32,674 nucleotides of DNA, from NCBI RefSeq assembly GCF_900091855.1, contig NZ_FMCH01000197.1:1-32674 (forward strand). Reading direction: 5' to 3'. Made by a program: the position numbers and the translations under genes. The DNA comes from Streptomyces sp. DvalAA-14. Its GTDB lineage: Bacteria; Actinomycetota; Actinomycetes; Streptomycetales; Streptomycetaceae. Below the pieces are notes generated by a model that searched no databases, was not told the DNA's origin, and saw only the letters and a program-made list of their open reading frames with translations. This document shows, in pieces, positions 1 to 9,455 of the stretch (position 1 is the stretch's first letter; every line of letters starts with the position of its first letter).

Positions 1-813
1 GTGGGGCCTGGCCGCGCTGCCCACCCGGTCGGCCGCGACACCGGCCAGATCATCGAGGCGGCGGCCTCCGGCGAACTGGCCGCGCTCGTCGTCGGCGGTG
101 TCGAGGTCGCCGACCTGCCCGACCCGGCCCGGGCCCGCGCGGCCCTGGACGCAGTGGGCTTCCTGGTCAGCCTGGAACAGCGGCCCAGCGAGGTCACCGA
201 GCGTGCCGACGTGGTGCTCCCGGTCGCCGCGGTGGCCGAGAAGTCCGGCGCCTTCCTCAACTGGGAAGGCCGGATGCGGCCGTTCGAGGCCGCCATCAAG
301 CCGGACCAGGCCACCACCCGGCACCGGCTGCCCGACGCCCGGGTGCTGACGATGCTCGCCGACGCCCTGGACGTGTCACTCGGCCTGTCCGACGTACGCC
401 AGGCGCGCGCCGAACTCGACCGGCTGGCGGCCTGGTCGGGCACCTGGGCCACCGCGCCCACCGGCACGTCCGTCCCGCTGCCGCGGCCCGAGTCCGGTCA
501 GGCGGTGCTCGCCGGGCACCGGCTGCTGCTGGACCTCGGCCGGCTCCAGGAGGGCGACGACGCGCTGACCGCCACCCGGCACGCCGCGGTGGCCCGGCTG
601 TCGGCCGCGACCGCCGCCGAGGCGGGCGTCTCCGACGGCCAGCGGGTGCGGGTCACCGGACCGGCCGGCGCGGTCACGCTGCCGCTGGCGGTGACACCGA
701 TGCCGGACCGGGTGGTCTGGCTGCCGCTCAACTCCGTCGGCGGCGGCGTCGCCTCGGACACCGGTGTGCGCCCCGGGCAGATCGTCGCGATCAGCTCGGA
801 GGGGGCCGAATGA
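1..813 (+). CDS. nuoG: NADH-quinone oxidoreductase subunit G, C-terminal part (5' truncated, probable frame break at the edge)
   Basis: This is the last 270 or so codons of NuoG, the large iron-sulfur subunit of the peripheral arm of complex I, which carries electrons from NuoEF towards NuoI and NuoB. The visible part is the molybdopterin-oxidoreductase-like C-terminal domain, with the family pattern of quoted phrases such as VVLPVAAVAEKSGAF and NWEGR followed by a small beta-rich tail. The frame is open from base 1 because the window cuts the gene. The first bases look out of frame: codons 2-25 in the next frame read WGLAALPT, typical of NuoG, and the main frame resumes with VGRDTGQII from base 28. 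One base seems to be missing around 26-27. The gene ends with TGA at 811-813 and leads into nuoH. Assignment is firm; the frame break is inference. Confidence 0.9.
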   Translation: MGPGRAAHPVGRDTGQIIEAAASGELAALVVGGVEVADLPDPARARAALDAVGFLVSLEQRPSEVTERADVVLPVAAVAEKSGAFLNWEGRMRPFEAAIKPDQATTRHRLPDARVLTMLADALDVSLGLSDVRQARAELDRLAAWSGTWATAPTGTSVPLPRPESGQAVLAGHRLLLDLGRLQEGDDALTATRHAAVARLSAATAAEAGVSDGQRVRVTGPAGAVTLPLAVTPMPDRVVWLPLNSVGGGVASDTGVRPGQIVAISSEGAE

Positions 814-932
814 GCGGGCTGCTGACGGCCGGGCCCCGAGCGCGGGTCCGGATCCGGGTCCGGCACGACCGGACCGCTGCGTCGTGGTTGATCTCCGCTC
901 CGGCGGAAAAGGGTGCGGAGGCACAGTCATGA
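810..932 (+). CDS. Possible 40-residue small ORF linking nuoG and nuoH
   Basis: An ATG-started reading frame fills the 115-base gap between nuoG and the best nuoH start. Its ATG overlaps the nuoG stop as ATGA at 810-813, with GGAGGGGG a few bases upstream. Its TGA at 930-932 overlaps the nuoH ATG at 929, again as ATGA. The predicted peptide starts MSGLLTAGPRARVRIRVRHD, is basic and low in complexity, and has no recognisable domain or membrane segment. Its possible role is to couple nuoH translation to nuoG. It could equally be a chance frame in a spacer, since GC-rich DNA has few stops; the two exact overlaps and good ribosome binding site are the only support. Confidence 0.35.
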   Translation: MSGLLTAGPRARVRIRVRHDRTAASWLISAPAEKGAEAQS

Positions 933-2308
933 GCGCATCGCTCGCGGCCACCACCGAGAACCTGTCGTTCTTCGGGAACGACACCTGGTGGCTGATCGTC
1001 ATCAAGGCCGTCTTCTGCTTCGCCTTCGCGATGCTGACCGTGCTGTTCTCCATCGTGTGGGAGCGCAAGGTCGTCGCCTGGATGCAGTTGCGCATCGGCC
1101 CCAACCGGCACGGCCCCTGGGGCATGCTCCAGTCGCTCGCCGACGGGGTCAAGCTGATGCTCAAGGAAGACCTCAACGTCAAGCGCGCGGACAAGGTGGT
1201 GTTCATCCTCGCGCCGATCATCGCGGCGATCCCCGCCTTCATGTCCTTCGCGGTGATCCCCTTCGGCCCGGCCGACAACGAAGTCTCCATCTTCGGCCGG
1301 CGGACCGCGCTGCAGCTCACCGATCTGCCGATCGGCATCTTGTTCATCCTGGCCACCGCCTCGGTCGGCATCTACGGCATCGTGCTGGCCGGCTGGTCGT
1401 CGGGCTCGACGTATCCGCTGCTCGGCGGCCTGCGCGCGTCGGCGCAGATGATCTCCTACGAGATCGCGATGGGCCTGTCCTTCGCCGCGGTCTTCCTCTA
1501 CTCCGGCTCGATGTCCACCTCGACGATCGTCTCGGCGCAGCACGACCGCTGGTACGTGATCCTGCTGCCGGTGTCCTTCCTGATCTACATCTTCACGATG
1601 ATCGGCGAGACCAACCGGGCCCCCTTCGACATGCCTGAATCCGAGGGCGACCTGGTCGGCGGCTTCAACACCGAGTACAGCTCGATCAAGTTCGCGCTGT
1701 TCATGCTCGCCGAGTACGTCAACATGGTGACCGTGTCGGCCGTGGCCACCACCCTGTTCCTCGGCGGCTGGCGCGCCCCCTGGCCCATCTCCACCTTCTG
1801 GGAGGGCGCGAACCACGGCTGGTGGCCGATGCTCTGGTTCGTCATCAAGGTCCAGCTGCTGCTGTTCTTCTTCATCTGGCTGCGCGGCACGCTGCCCCGG
1901 GTCCGCTACGACCAGCTGATGAAGCTCGGCTGGAAGGTGCTCATCCCGGTCTCCATGGTCTGGCTGATGCTGGTGGCCGCCGTGCGGGCGATGCGCAACG
2001 AGAACTACGACTTCACCAAGATCGTGCTCTACATCGGCGGCGCGGTCCTCGCGCTGCTGCTGATCTCGCTGCTGGTGGACCTGTTCCGCGGCGGCGAGGA
2101 CAGGAGGAGCGCCGAAGGCGCGGCGCTCGCACCCCCGGAACAGTTCGACCCGATGGCCGGCGGCTACCCCGTACCGCCGCTGCCGGGACAGCAGGTGGAG
2201 CGGGTGCCCCGGCGCCCCAGCCGGGCGCAGCCCCAACTCGTGGGCGCGGCCGGTCCATCCGACGCGGATGCCGCCCAGACGGAGAAGAAGGAGGACGGCG
2301 ATGCCTGA
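929..2308 (+). CDS. nuoH: NADH-quinone oxidoreductase subunit H
   Basis: NuoH is the membrane subunit at the junction of the peripheral arm and the proton-pumping arm, and forms part of the quinone chamber. The 459-residue product has about eight or nine membrane helices and the family signatures [17 protein letters not shown] near the N terminus, and [18 protein letters not shown] plus GGFNTEYSS in the middle. A hydrophilic C-terminal tail of about 70 residues, with [14 protein letters not shown], is typical of actinobacterial NuoH. I chose the ATG at 929 because GGAGG lies seven bases upstream and the product then begins just before the first helix ([15 protein letters not shown]). The frame stays open back to about 764 but that would overlap nuoG. 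Its stop overlaps nuoI by eight bases. Confidence 0.96.
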   Translation: MSASLAATTENLSFFGNDTWWLIVIKAVFCFAFAMLTVLFSIVWERKVVAWMQLRIGPNRHGPWGMLQSLADGVKLMLKEDLNVKRADKVVFILAPIIAAIPAFMSFAVIPFGPADNEVSIFGRRTALQLTDLPIGILFILATASVGIYGIVLAGWSSGSTYPLLGGLRASAQMISYEIAMGLSFAAVFLYSGSMSTSTIVSAQHDRWYVILLPVSFLIYIFTMIGETNRAPFDMPESEGDLVGGFNTEYSSIKFALFMLAEYVNMVTVSAVATTLFLGGWRAPWPISTFWEGANHGWWPMLWFVIKVQLLLFFFIWLRGTLPRVRYDQLMKLGWKVLIPVSMVWLMLVAAVRAMRNENYDFTKIVLYIGGAVLALLLISLLVDLFRGGEDRRSAEGAALAPPEQFDPMAGGYPVPPLPGQQVERVPRRPSRAQPQLVGAAGPSDADAAQTEKKEDGDA

Positions 2309-2996
2309 GTTCCTCGGCCCGGTCGCAGGCTTCGGCGTGACCTTCAAGGCCATGTTCAAGAAGCGGCTCACCGAGCAGTACCCGGAGTACAAGAAGCCGA
2401 CCGCACCGCGCTTCCACGGCCGCCACCAGCTCAACCGGCACCCGGACGGCCTGGAGAAGTGCATCGGCTGCGAACTGTGCGCCTGGGCCTGCCCGGCCGA
2501 CGCGATCTACGTGGAGGGCGCGGACAACACCGAGGAGGAGCGCTACTCCCCGGGTGAGCGCTACGGCCGCGTCTACCAGATCAACTACGCCCGCTGCATC
2601 CTGTGCGGTCTGTGCATCGAGGCCTGCCCGACCCGGGCCCTGACCATGACCAACGAGTACGAACTGGCCGACTCCACCCGCGAGTCGCTGATCTTCACCA
2701 AGGAGCAGCTGCTCTCCGGACTCGAAGAGGGCATGGTCGACTCGCCGCACTCGATCTTCCCGGGCATGGACGACGGCGACTACTACCGCGGCGCGGTCAC
2801 CGAGGCGGCGCCCGGCACCGTACGGCAGGTCGCGGTCTCCAAGGGCGAGAAGCCCGCCGACGACGCCTTCGCCGCGCTGCCGCCCGACCAGGAGCCCGCC
2901 GCCGCGGACAGTGGCGAGCCGGCGCCGGCCGACCCGCCGGCCGAGACCGTCGCCCCCGGCGGTTCCGTGCCCGCCGGAACGGGGGCCGAGGCATGA
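2301..2996 (+). CDS. nuoI: NADH-quinone oxidoreductase subunit I (two [4Fe-4S] clusters)
   Basis: NuoI is the ferredoxin-like subunit passing electrons through clusters N6a and N6b to NuoB. The 231-residue product has two classic cluster motifs, [12 protein letters not shown] (Cys54, 57, 60, 64) and [12 protein letters not shown] (Cys99, 102, 105, 109). It also has a C-terminal extension rich in Pro, Ala, Asp and Glu from about residue 190, common in actinobacteria. The ATG at 2301 has AAGGAGGA ten bases upstream and overlaps the end of nuoH by eight bases. The stop overlaps the nuoJ start as ATGA, so H, I and J are likely translationally coupled. Confidence 0.96.
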   Translation: MPEFLGPVAGFGVTFKAMFKKRLTEQYPEYKKPTAPRFHGRHQLNRHPDGLEKCIGCELCAWACPADAIYVEGADNTEEERYSPGERYGRVYQINYARCILCGLCIEACPTRALTMTNEYELADSTRESLIFTKEQLLSGLEEGMVDSPHSIFPGMDDGDYYRGAVTEAAPGTVRQVAVSKGEKPADDAFAALPPDQEPAAADSGEPAPADPPAETVAPGGSVPAGTGAEA

Positions 2997-3901
2997 TGCA
3001 GCTCGCGGCGGCCGCCGCTTCGCAGACCTCCACCGGTGAGGCCGTCCAGTTCTGGGTGCTCGGCACCGTCGCCGTCATCGGCGCGCTCGGCACCGTCTTG
3101 ATGAAGAAGTCGGTGCACAGCGCGCTGTCGCTGGCCGGCACGATGATCGTGCTGGCGGTGTTCTACCTGGCCCAGGGCGCCTACTTCCTGGGCATCGTGC
3201 AGATCGTCGTCTACACCGGCGCGATCATGATGCTCTTCTTGTTCGTCGTCATGCTGGTCGGCATCACCGCGGCGGACTCGCTGAAGGAGACGCTCAAGGG
3301 CCAGCGCTGGATGGCCGCGATCTGCGGGATCGGCTTCGGCATCCTGCTGATCGCCGGCATCTCCAACGCCTCGCTGCACACCTTCGCCGGGGCCGGCCAG
3401 GCCAACGCCGCCAACGGCGGCAATGTGCAGGGCCTGGCCAGGCTGGTGTTCACCCAGTACGTCTGGGCGTTCGAGATCACCGGCGCGCTGCTGATCACCG
3501 CGGCCGTCGGCGCGATGGTGCTCACCCACCGGGAGCGCACCGAGGAACGCAGCACCCAGCGCGAGCTGTCCGAGGCCCGCGTGCGGTCCGGCCGGCAGGT
3601 CACCCCGCTGCCCGCACCCGGCACCTACGCCCGGCACAACGCGGTGGACATCCCGGCGCTGCTGCCGGACGGCTCGGTCTCCGACCTGTCGGTCAGCTCC
3701 ACGCTGCGGCAGCGCGGGCAGATCCGCGACGTGTCCGGCGACTCGATGCGGCGGCTGGCCGCGCTGGAGCAGCGCTCCGGCGAGTGGCTGGAGCGGGAGC
3801 CGGAACTCCCGGCCCTCGACCTGGAGCGGGACGCGGCGACCAGCGACCAGAACCGGGCCGCCGAACGGTCCGCCGAACGGGCCGAGGAGGGTGCCAAGTG
3901 A
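2993..3901 (+). CDS. nuoJ: NADH-quinone oxidoreductase subunit J
   Basis: NuoJ is a small membrane subunit of complex I whose third helix takes part in coupling electron transfer to proton pumping. Five membrane segments lie within about residues 15-185, with the conserved stretch [15 protein letters not shown]. The 302-residue length exceeds the enterobacterial protein because of a charged cytoplasmic tail of about 120 residues after the last helix (from HRERTEERS), a feature of actinobacterial NuoJ. Two adjacent ATG codons (2993 and 2996) could serve as start; the first makes an ATGA overlap with nuoI. The end overlaps nuoK as GTGA. Confidence 0.95.
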   Translation: MMQLAAAAASQTSTGEAVQFWVLGTVAVIGALGTVLMKKSVHSALSLAGTMIVLAVFYLAQGAYFLGIVQIVVYTGAIMMLFLFVVMLVGITAADSLKETLKGQRWMAAICGIGFGILLIAGISNASLHTFAGAGQANAANGGNVQGLARLVFTQYVWAFEITGALLITAAVGAMVLTHRERTEERSTQRELSEARVRSGRQVTPLPAPGTYARHNAVDIPALLPDGSVSDLSVSSTLRQRGQIRDVSGDSMRRLAALEQRSGEWLEREPELPALDLERDAATSDQNRAAERSAERAEEGAK

Positions 3902-4197
3902 ATCCGGCCAACTATCTGTACCTGGCAGCGCTGCTGTTCACCATCGGCGCGTCCGGAGTGCTGATCCGGAAGAACGCCATCGTGGTCTTCATGTGCATCG
4001 AGTTGATGCTGAACGCCTGCAACCTGGCGTTCGTCACCTTCTCCCGGCTGCACGGCAACCTCGACGGCCAGGTGATCGCCTTCTTCACGATGGTCGTCGC
4101 CGCCGCCGAGGTCGTGGTGGGACTGGCGATCATCGTGTCGATCTTCCGTTCGCGCCACTCGGCCTCGGTCGACGACTCCAATCTGATGAAGCTGTAG
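3898..4197 (+). CDS. nuoK: NADH-quinone oxidoreductase subunit K
   Basis: NuoK is the MrpC-like membrane subunit of complex I, with three helices. The 99-residue length is normal for the family. The two functionally important membrane glutamates, equivalent to E. coli Glu36 and Glu72, are visible as Glu35 (in [10 protein letters not shown]) and Glu71 (in [10 protein letters not shown]). The GTG start at 3898 overlaps the nuoJ stop (GTGA) and has GAGGAGGG upstream inside nuoJ. The gene ends 13 bases before nuoL. Confidence 0.96.
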   Translation: MNPANYLYLAALLFTIGASGVLIRKNAIVVFMCIELMLNACNLAFVTFSRLHGNLDGQVIAFFTMVVAAAEVVVGLAIIVSIFRSRHSASVDDSNLMKL

Positions 4198-4210
4198 AGG
4201 GGCTGCGACC

Positions 4211-6115
4211 GTGGAAACCCTGATCGGACTGGTGGTCGCGGCGCCGCTGCTCGGCGCGGCGGTGCTGCTGACCGGCGGCCGGCGGCTGGATCGTGTCGGG
4301 CACCTGCTCGGCACGCTGCTGGCGCTGCTGTCCTTCGTGTTCGGCGCGGTGCTGTTCGTCAACATGCTCGGCAAGGCCACCGACGCCCGGGCCCTGCACG
4401 CGCACCTGTTCACCTGGGTGCCCGTCGCCGGCTTCCGCGCCGACGTCGGCTTCCAGCTGGACCAGCTGTCGATGACGTTCGTGCTGCTGATCACCGGTGT
4501 GGGCACGCTGATCCACATCTACTCGATCGGCTACATGAAGGAGGACGAGCGGCGCCGCCGGTTCTTCGGCTACCTCAACCTCTTCCTGGCCGCGATGCTG
4601 CTGCTGGTGCTCGCCGACAACTACCTGCTGCTGTACGCGGGCTGGGAGGGCGTCGGCCTGGCCTCGTACCTGCTGATCGGCTTCTGGCAGCACAAGCCGA
4701 GCGCGGCGACCGCGGCCAAGAAGGCGTTCCTGGTCAACCGGGTCGGCGACATCGGCCTGTCGGTGGGCATCATGCTGATGTTCACCACCTTCGGCTCGTT
4801 CGCCTTCGGAGACGTGCTGCCGAAGGCGGCCGCCGCGGCCGGTACGCAGCACAACACCATCACCGGTATCGGCTTCATGCTGCTGCTCGCCGCCTGCGGC
4901 AAGTCGGCGCAGGTGCCGCTGCAGTCCTGGCTCGGCGACGCGATGGAGGGCCCGACCCCGGTCTCGGCCCTGATCCACGCCGCCACCATGGTGACCGCGG
5001 GCGTCTACCTCATCACCCGGTCGGGTGCGATCTTCAACGCCGCCCCGGTCGCGCAGACCGCGGTCGTCACCGTCGGCGCGGTCACGCTCCTCTACGGTGC
5101 GATCGTCGGTTGCGCCAAGGACGACATCAAGAAGGCGCTGGCCGGCTCGACGATGTCGCAGATCGGCTACATGATCATGGCGGCCGGGCTCGGCCCGATC
5201 GGCTACGTCTTCGCGATCATGCACCTGGTCACGCACGGCTTCTTCAAGGCCGGGCTGTTCCTGGGCGCCGGATCGGTGATGCACGGCATGAACGACGAGG
5301 TCGACATGCGGCGCTACGGCGGCCTGCGGAAATTCATGCCGGTCACCTTCATCACCTTCGGCCTCGGCTATCTGGCGATCATCGGCTTCCCTGGCCTGTC
5401 CGGCTTCTTCTCCAAGGACAAGATCATCGAAGCCGCCTTCGCCAAGGGCGGCGCCGAGGGCTGGATCCTCGGCGCGGCGGGCCTGCTGGGCGCGGCGATC
5501 ACCGCGTTCTACATGACCCGGGTGATGCTGATGACCTTCTTCGGCGAGAAGCGCTGGGTACCCGACGCGGACGGCCACGAGCCGCACCCGCACGAGTCGC
5601 CCGCCTCGATGACCGTGCCGATGATCGTCCTGGCGATCGGCTCGGTGTTCGCCGGCGCCGTGTTCAGCATCAACTCCTCCTTCGTCAGGTGGCTGCAGCC
5701 GGTCACCGGGCACAGCGAGGGGGACTCGCCGGTCAGTGCCGGGACCGTCACCGCCGCCACCATGGTGGTGCTGGTGGTCGGCGTCGGCATCGCCTGGCTG
5801 ATGTACGGGCGGCGGGCCGTGCCCGCGGTCGCACCGCGCGGCAGCCTGCTCACCCGGGCCGCCCGCCGGGACCTGCTGCAGGACGACTTCAACCACGTCG
5901 TCCTGGTCCGCGGCGGCGAGCACCTCACCCGCTCGCTGGTCTACCTCGACCACTCCCTGGTCGACGGCGTCGTCAACGGCACCGCCGCCTCGGTCGGCGG
6001 CCTCTCCGGCCGCCTCCGCAAGCTGCAGAACGGCTACGTACGGTCGTACGCCGTCTCGATGCTCGGCGGCACCGCGGTGCTGGTCGCCGCGACTCTTCTC
6101 ATGAGGGCGGTCTGA
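4211..6115 (+). CDS. nuoL: NADH-quinone oxidoreductase subunit L (antiporter-like)
   Basis: NuoL is the distal Mrp-antiporter-like pump subunit, with a long lateral helix along the membrane arm. The 634-residue product has many membrane segments and the proton-translocation core motif [20 protein letters not shown], followed by [12 protein letters not shown]. The conserved loop [16 protein letters not shown] is present. The C-terminal 100 residues carry the lateral-helix and terminal-anchor region. The GTG at 4211 has GAGGGG nine bases upstream. It lies 13 bases after nuoK and six bases before nuoM. Confidence 0.97.
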   Translation: METLIGLVVAAPLLGAAVLLTGGRRLDRVGHLLGTLLALLSFVFGAVLFVNMLGKATDARALHAHLFTWVPVAGFRADVGFQLDQLSMTFVLLITGVGTLIHIYSIGYMKEDERRRRFFGYLNLFLAAMLLLVLADNYLLLYAGWEGVGLASYLLIGFWQHKPSAATAAKKAFLVNRVGDIGLSVGIMLMFTTFGSFAFGDVLPKAAAAAGTQHNTITGIGFMLLLAACGKSAQVPLQSWLGDAMEGPTPVSALIHAATMVTAGVYLITRSGAIFNAAPVAQTAVVTVGAVTLLYGAIVGCAKDDIKKALAGSTMSQIGYMIMAAGLGPIGYVFAIMHLVTHGFFKAGLFLGAGSVMHGMNDEVDMRRYGGLRKFMPVTFITFGLGYLAIIGFPGLSGFFSKDKIIEAAFAKGGAEGWILGAAGLLGAAITAFYMTRVMLMTFFGEKRWVPDADGHEPHPHESPASMTVPMIVLAIGSVFAGAVFSINSSFVRWLQPVTGHSEGDSPVSAGTVTAATMVVLVVGVGIAWLMYGRRAVPAVAPRGSLLTRAARRDLLQDDFNHVVLVRGGEHLTRSLVYLDHSLVDGVVNGTAASVGGLSGRLRKLQNGYVRSYAVSMLGGTAVLVAATLLMRAV

Positions 6116-6121
6116 TAGCTC

Positions 6122-7717
6122 ATGTCGTTCCCCATCCTCACCGTGACGGCCGCTCTTCCCGCGGTCGGCGCGGTCGTCACCGCCGCGGTGCCGGCGGGGC
6201 AGCGGCTCGCCGCCAAGTACACGGCGCTGCTGTTCTCGCTGGGCACCCTGGTGCTGTCGATCGTCACCATGGTCCGCTTCCACCCGGGCGGTGACCGCTA
6301 CCAGTTCGGCGAGTCGCACGCCTGGGTGAAGAGCTTCGGCCTGCGCTACGAACTCGGCGTCGACGGCATCGCGGTCGTGATGGTCGCCCTGACCGCCCTG
6401 CTGATCCCGTTCGTGATGCTGGCCGGCTGGCACGACGCCGACCCGCTCGAAGACGTGGACCCCAACCGGCGCTGGCGCCCCACCCAGGGCTTCTTCGCAC
6501 TGATCCTGCTGGTCGAGGCGATGGTGGTGCTCTCCTTCGAGTCCACCGACGTCTTCCTCTTCTACATCTTCTTCGAAGCCATGCTGATCCCGATGTACTT
6601 CCTCATCGGCGGCTTCGGCGACCGCGCGCACGCGGGCGGCGAGGACGAGGCGGCCCGGCAGCGGTCGTACGCGGCGGTGAAGTTCCTGCTCTACAACCTG
6701 GCCGGCGGCCTGATCATGCTGGCCGCGATCATCGGCCTGTACGCGGCCACCGCCAAGCAGCTCGGCACCGGCACCTTCTCCCTGCAGGAGATCCTGTCGG
6801 CCCGCGCGTCGGGCAAGCTGACGCTGGCCACCTCCACCGAACGCTGGCTGTTCCTCGGCTTCTTCTTCGCCTTCGCGGTGAAGGCCCCGCTGTGGCCGCT
6901 GCACACCTGGCTGCCCAACGCGATGGGCGAGTCGACGGCGCCGGTGGCCGTCCTGATCACCGCGGTGGTCGACAAGGTCGGCACCTTCGCGATGCTGCGC
7001 TTCTGCCTCCAGCTGTTCCCGGAGGCGTCCAAGTGGGCGACGCCGGTGATCCTGGTGCTGGCGGTGATCAGCATCATCTACGGCGCCCTGCTCGCCGTCG
7101 GCCAGCGCGACATCAAGCGGCTGATCGCGTACGCGTCGGTGTCGCACTTCGGCTTCATCGTGCTGGGCATCTTCGCGATGACCAGCCAGGGCCAGAGCGG
7201 CGCGACCCTCTACATGGTCAACCACGGCATCTCCACCGCCGCGTTGATGCTGGTGGCCGGCTTCCTGATCACCCGGCGCGGCTCGCGGCTCATCGCGGAC
7301 TTCGGCGGCGTGCAGAAGGTGGCGCCGGTGCTGGCCGGCACCTTCATGATCGGCGGTCTGGCGACCTTGTCGCTGCCGGGCCTGGCGCCGTTCGTCAGTG
7401 AGTTCCTGGTCCTGGTGGGCACCTTCAGCCGCTACCCGGTGCTGGGCATCGTCGCCACCCTCGGCATCGTGCTGGCCGCCCTGTACGTCCTGGTGCTCTA
7501 CCAGCGGACGATGACCGGCCCGATAAAGGCCGGCATCGAGGGCATGGCGGACCTGAAGGCACGCGAAGTGCTGGTGGTGGCCCCGCTGATCGCGCTGCTG
7601 TTCTTCCTCGGCGTGTACCCGAAACCGGTGACCGACATCGTCAACCCGTCCGTCGCGCACACGCTCTCCGACGTGCACAAGACCGACCCCAAGCCCGCGC
7701 TGGAGGCGAAGAAGTGA
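6122..7717 (+). CDS. nuoM: NADH-quinone oxidoreductase subunit M (antiporter-like)
   Basis: NuoM is the middle antiporter-like pump subunit of complex I. The 531-residue product has about 14 membrane segments and the family motif PLHTWLPNAMGESTAPVAVL with the following VVDKVGTFAMLRF. The glutamate in FIFFEAMLIPMYFLIG, equivalent to the essential Glu144 of E. coli, is also present. The ATG at 6122 lies six bases after the nuoL stop, with a GAGGGCGG purine stretch upstream inside nuoL. The TGA at the end overlaps the nuoN GTG. Confidence 0.97.
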   Translation: MSFPILTVTAALPAVGAVVTAAVPAGQRLAAKYTALLFSLGTLVLSIVTMVRFHPGGDRYQFGESHAWVKSFGLRYELGVDGIAVVMVALTALLIPFVMLAGWHDADPLEDVDPNRRWRPTQGFFALILLVEAMVVLSFESTDVFLFYIFFEAMLIPMYFLIGGFGDRAHAGGEDEAARQRSYAAVKFLLYNLAGGLIMLAAIIGLYAATAKQLGTGTFSLQEILSARASGKLTLATSTERWLFLGFFFAFAVKAPLWPLHTWLPNAMGESTAPVAVLITAVVDKVGTFAMLRFCLQLFPEASKWATPVILVLAVISIIYGALLAVGQRDIKRLIAYASVSHFGFIVLGIFAMTSQGQSGATLYMVNHGISTAALMLVAGFLITRRGSRLIADFGGVQKVAPVLAGTFMIGGLATLSLPGLAPFVSEFLVLVGTFSRYPVLGIVATLGIVLAALYVLVLYQRTMTGPIKAGIEGMADLKAREVLVVAPLIALLFFLGVYPKPVTDIVNPSVAHTLSDVHKTDPKPALEAKK

Positions 7718-9381
7718 GCGCACCCGCATCCGCCGCCCCGGGGGTGGCCGTCCACAGCCTGTGGACGACGGCGGCCCCCGTCACGGACCGGATCCCCGCC
7801 CCGAAGATCGAGTACGCCCAGCTCTCGCCGGTCCTGATCGTCTTCGGGGTCGCGATGCTGGGGATCCTGATCGAGGCGTTCGTCCCCCGCAAGTCCCGCT
7901 ACACCGCCCAGGTCGTCCTCGCGGTGGTCGGCCTCGCCGCCGCCTTCGCGGCGGTCGTCGCGCTGGCGGAGAAGGGCTACGGCACCACCAAGGCGCACAT
8001 CGCGGCGATGGGCGCGGTCGCGGTGGACGGCCCCGCGCTCTTCTTGCAGGGCACCATCCTGCTGGTGGCGATCGTGGCCGTCTTCACCTTCGCCGAGCGC
8101 CGGCTCGACCCGAAGGCGCACGGCCGGCACGTCGACTCCTTCGCCGCGCAGGGGTCCGCCGTACCCGGCGGCGAGCAGGAGAAGGCCGCCGTCCGGGCCG
8201 GTTTCGCCTCCACCGAGGTCTTCCCGCTGCTGCTCTTCGCGGTCGGCGGCATGCTGGTCTTCCCGGCCGCGAACGACCTGCTGACGCTGTTCGTCGCCCT
8301 GGAGGTCTTCTCGCTGCCGCTCTACATCCTGTGCGCGCTGGCCCGGCGCAACCGGCTCATGTCCCAGGAAGCGGCGGTCAAGTACTTCCTGCTCGGCGCC
8401 TTCTCCTCGGCCTTCCTGCTGTTCGGCATCGCGCTGCTCTACGGCTACGCCGGCTCCGTGTCGTACTCCACCATCGCGTCGGTGATCGACGGCACCGCCA
8501 AGATGACGCCGGCGCTGAGCAACACCACCGGCAATGACGCGCTGCTGCTGATCGGCCTGGCCATGGTCGTGATGGGCCTGCTGTTCAAGGTCGGCGCGGT
8601 CCCCTTCCACATGTGGACGCCCGACGTCTACCAGGGGGCCCCGACCCCGGTGACCGGCTTCATGGCCGCCGCCACCAAGGTCGCCGCGTTCGGCGCGCTG
8701 CTGCGGCTGCTGTACGTGGTGCTGCCCGGCATGCGCTGGGACTGGCGGCCCGTCATGTGGGCGGTGGCCATCGTCACCATGGTGGCCGGCGCGGTCATCG
8801 CGGTGACCCAGACCGACGTCAAGCGGCTGCTGGCGTACTCCTCGATCGCCCACGCCGGCTTCATCCTGGCCGGTGTCATCGCGACGAGCCCGGACGGCGT
8901 CTCCTCCGTGCTGTTCTACCTGGCGGCGTACTCCTTCGTGACGCTGGGCGCCTTCGCGGTGGTCACACTGGTCCGCGACGCCAACGGCGAGGCGACCCAC
9001 CTGTCCCGCTGGGCGGGCCTGGGCCGCCGGTCCCCTCTGGTCGCGGCGGTCTTCGCGGTCTTCCTGCTGGCCTTCGCCGGCATTCCGCTGACCTCCGGCT
9101 TCGCCGGGAAGTTCGCCGTCTTCAAGGCGGCCGCCCAGGGCGGGGCGATGCCGCTGGTCATCGTCGGTGTGATCTCGTCGGCGATCGCGGCGTTCTTCTA
9201 CGTCCGGGTGATCGTGCTGATGTTCTTCAGCGAGCCGAAGGCCGACGGCCCCTCGGTGGCCGTCCCCAGCCCCCTCACCTCGACCGCCATCGCCATAGGC
9301 GTCGCGGTGACCCTGGTGCTGGGCCTGGCCCCGCAGTACTTCCTCGACCTGGCGGACAAGGCGAGCATCTTCGTCCGCTGA
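7714..9381 (+). CDS. nuoN: NADH-quinone oxidoreductase subunit N (antiporter-like)
   Basis: NuoN is the third antiporter-like pump subunit, next to NuoK and NuoJ, and the last gene of the operon. The 555-residue product shows the motif PFHMWTPDVYQGAPTPVTGF followed by AAATKVAAF, and a conserved AVKYFLLGAFSSAFLLFG segment. An N-terminal extension of about 35 residues precedes the first helix. The GTG at 7714 overlaps the nuoM stop (GTGA). Stop at 9379-9381 is followed within about 20 bases by a strong hairpin, which marks the end of the nuo transcript. Confidence 0.97.
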   Translation: MSAPASAAPGVAVHSLWTTAAPVTDRIPAPKIEYAQLSPVLIVFGVAMLGILIEAFVPRKSRYTAQVVLAVVGLAAAFAAVVALAEKGYGTTKAHIAAMGAVAVDGPALFLQGTILLVAIVAVFTFAERRLDPKAHGRHVDSFAAQGSAVPGGEQEKAAVRAGFASTEVFPLLLFAVGGMLVFPAANDLLTLFVALEVFSLPLYILCALARRNRLMSQEAAVKYFLLGAFSSAFLLFGIALLYGYAGSVSYSTIASVIDGTAKMTPALSNTTGNDALLLIGLAMVVMGLLFKVGAVPFHMWTPDVYQGAPTPVTGFMAAATKVAAFGALLRLLYVVLPGMRWDWRPVMWAVAIVTMVAGAVIAVTQTDVKRLLAYSSIAHAGFILAGVIATSPDGVSSVLFYLAAYSFVTLGAFAVVTLVRDANGEATHLSRWAGLGRRSPLVAAVFAVFLLAFAGIPLTSGFAGKFAVFKAAAQGGAMPLVIVGVISSAIAAFFYVRVIVLMFFSEPKADGPSVAVPSPLTSTAIAIGVAVTLVLGLAPQYFLDLADKASIFVR

Positions 9382-9401
9382 CCTCCCCGCCCGCTCCGTT
9401 G

Positions 9402-9446
9402 CGGCCCGGTCCGTCCGCCCCTTTCCGGGGCGGGCGGACCGGGCCG
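9402..9446. terminator. Long hairpin terminator between nuoN and the convergent methyltransferase gene
   Basis: The arms 9402-9421 and 9427-9446 form a 20-base-pair stem, with a single G-T wobble and a five-base loop (tttcc). It sits in the 74-base gap between two convergent genes, so it can act on both strands. There is no T tract, which is usual for actinobacterial terminators. Confidence 0.8.
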
Positions 9447-9455
9447 TTCGCGTGC

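Noticed and set aside
4130..7729. A 1199-codon open frame on the minus strand across nuoL and nuoM
   Set aside because: It is antisense to two clear membrane-protein genes, is full of His, Gln, Arg and Glu as expected from reading GC-rich codons backwards, and has no domain. It is a shadow frame.
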